The notes under the pieces: generated by a model
Databases searched by the model: none
What the model was told of the DNA's origin: nothing
The model's input: the letters and a program-made list of their open reading frames with translations, nothing else
Translations under genes and position numbers: made by a program
Shown: piece after piece, positions 16,222 through 16,429 of the stretch
How positions within the stretch are numbered: the stretch's first letter is position 1
Layout: each line of letters opens with the position of its first letter
Source: Croceibacterium_B sp035470785
Lineage (GTDB): Bacteria; Pseudomonadota; Alphaproteobacteria; Sphingomonadales; Sphingomonadaceae
DNA length: 16,429 bases
Reading direction: 5' to 3'
NCBI GenBank assembly: GCA_035470785.1
Contig: DATIQN010000034.1
Span: 1-16,429, forward strand

Positions 16222-16381
16222 CAATGTTTTTGCCGGGAACAAGCGACGGCAGGCAGCCCGGGGTTTGCGGCCAACCGAGCAGCGTGACATCGCGCGACTC
16301 GGAGATTGACCGACTCAAAAACAGGACCAACCGATCCCGCCTCCGTTTACTTTTCGTTCTCCTCGCAGCATCGTCGCGGCG

Positions 16382-16429
16382 ATGGATTCGCTTGCCCTGC
16401 CCGCGCTTCACGCCAGCCACGCCGGCAGC
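16382..16429 (+). CDS. Possible first codons of a gene running off the right edge
   Basis: An open frame starts with ATG at 16382 and runs to the end of the window (MDSLALPALHASHAGS). Its third positions are GC-rich, as in the real genes. No Shine-Dalgarno is evident and too little is present to name a family. The preceding 16222-16381 stretch holds no other gene that I can support. Confidence 0.3.
   Translation, partial: MDSLALPALHASHAGS

Noticed and set aside
14965..16290. 441-codon alternative minus-strand frame over the unknown membrane-protein gene
   Set aside because: It is Arg-rich and low in hydrophobic structure. The competing frame has a signal peptide, a membrane helix and a folded-looking end.

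Overview
The window is GC-rich, densely packed DNA from an alphaproteobacterium, most likely a sphingomonad (Sphingomonadaceae or a close relative). This is an inference from protein resemblance and gene content: a class I (archaeal-type) lysyl-tRNA synthetase, an EttA-type ABC-F protein, an alphaproteobacterial-style SRAP protein, an RcnB-like protein, a tannase-family lipoprotein next to MoaF-like genes, and GGAAC-type stress-promoter candidates. No tRNA, rRNA, CRISPR array, transposase or attachment site was found.

Layout. 1-1490: an SRAP (HMCES/YedK-type) gene broken by one internal stop, a lone Flp pilin gene with its own strong terminator, then about 460 bases with only a doubtful small reading frame. 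1491-3929: a DUF4142 lipoprotein (minus) divergent from ettA (plus). 4060-6271: an exported RcnB-like protein, a bidirectional terminator, cytochrome b561 (minus) and, divergently, a prolyl-4-hydroxylase-like 2OG-Fe(II) oxygenase. 6275-9157 (minus): class I lysS, overlapped by four bases by an Nramp-related transporter gene that is disrupted by one stop and two frameshifts. 9158-9518: a non-coding stretch with strong inverted repeats. 9519-11274: a DUF1003 membrane protein, then a thioredoxin-coupled-type arsenate reductase overlapping an arsenic-operon-type aquaporin gene that is also broken by an in-frame stop. 11355-15098: a tight three-gene operon: a MoaF-like protein with two copies of the whole MoaF unit, a Tat-exported NTF2/SnoaL-like protein, and a tannase/feruloyl-esterase-type lipoprotein. 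15162-16145 (minus): an unrecognised protein with a signal peptide, a Pro/Ala/Thr-rich linker, one membrane segment and a conserved-looking C-terminal region. The right edge may hold the first codons of another gene.

Working together. The 11355-15098 operon looks like a catabolic module for aromatic (gallate- or ferulate-type) esters: an outer-membrane or periplasmic esterase, an exported NTF2-fold protein of unknown activity, and a cytoplasmic lipocalin-like MoaF protein. The arsC-aquaporin pair is the reduce-and-leak arsenic detoxification arrangement, but its channel gene is interrupted. The window's most striking feature is three disrupted genes: each in-frame stop (TGA, TAG, TAG) falls where the family normally has Trp, so each is one G-to-A change from TGG. 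The Nramp gene carries two single-base losses as well. This is either real gene decay or consensus error, and reads would decide it.
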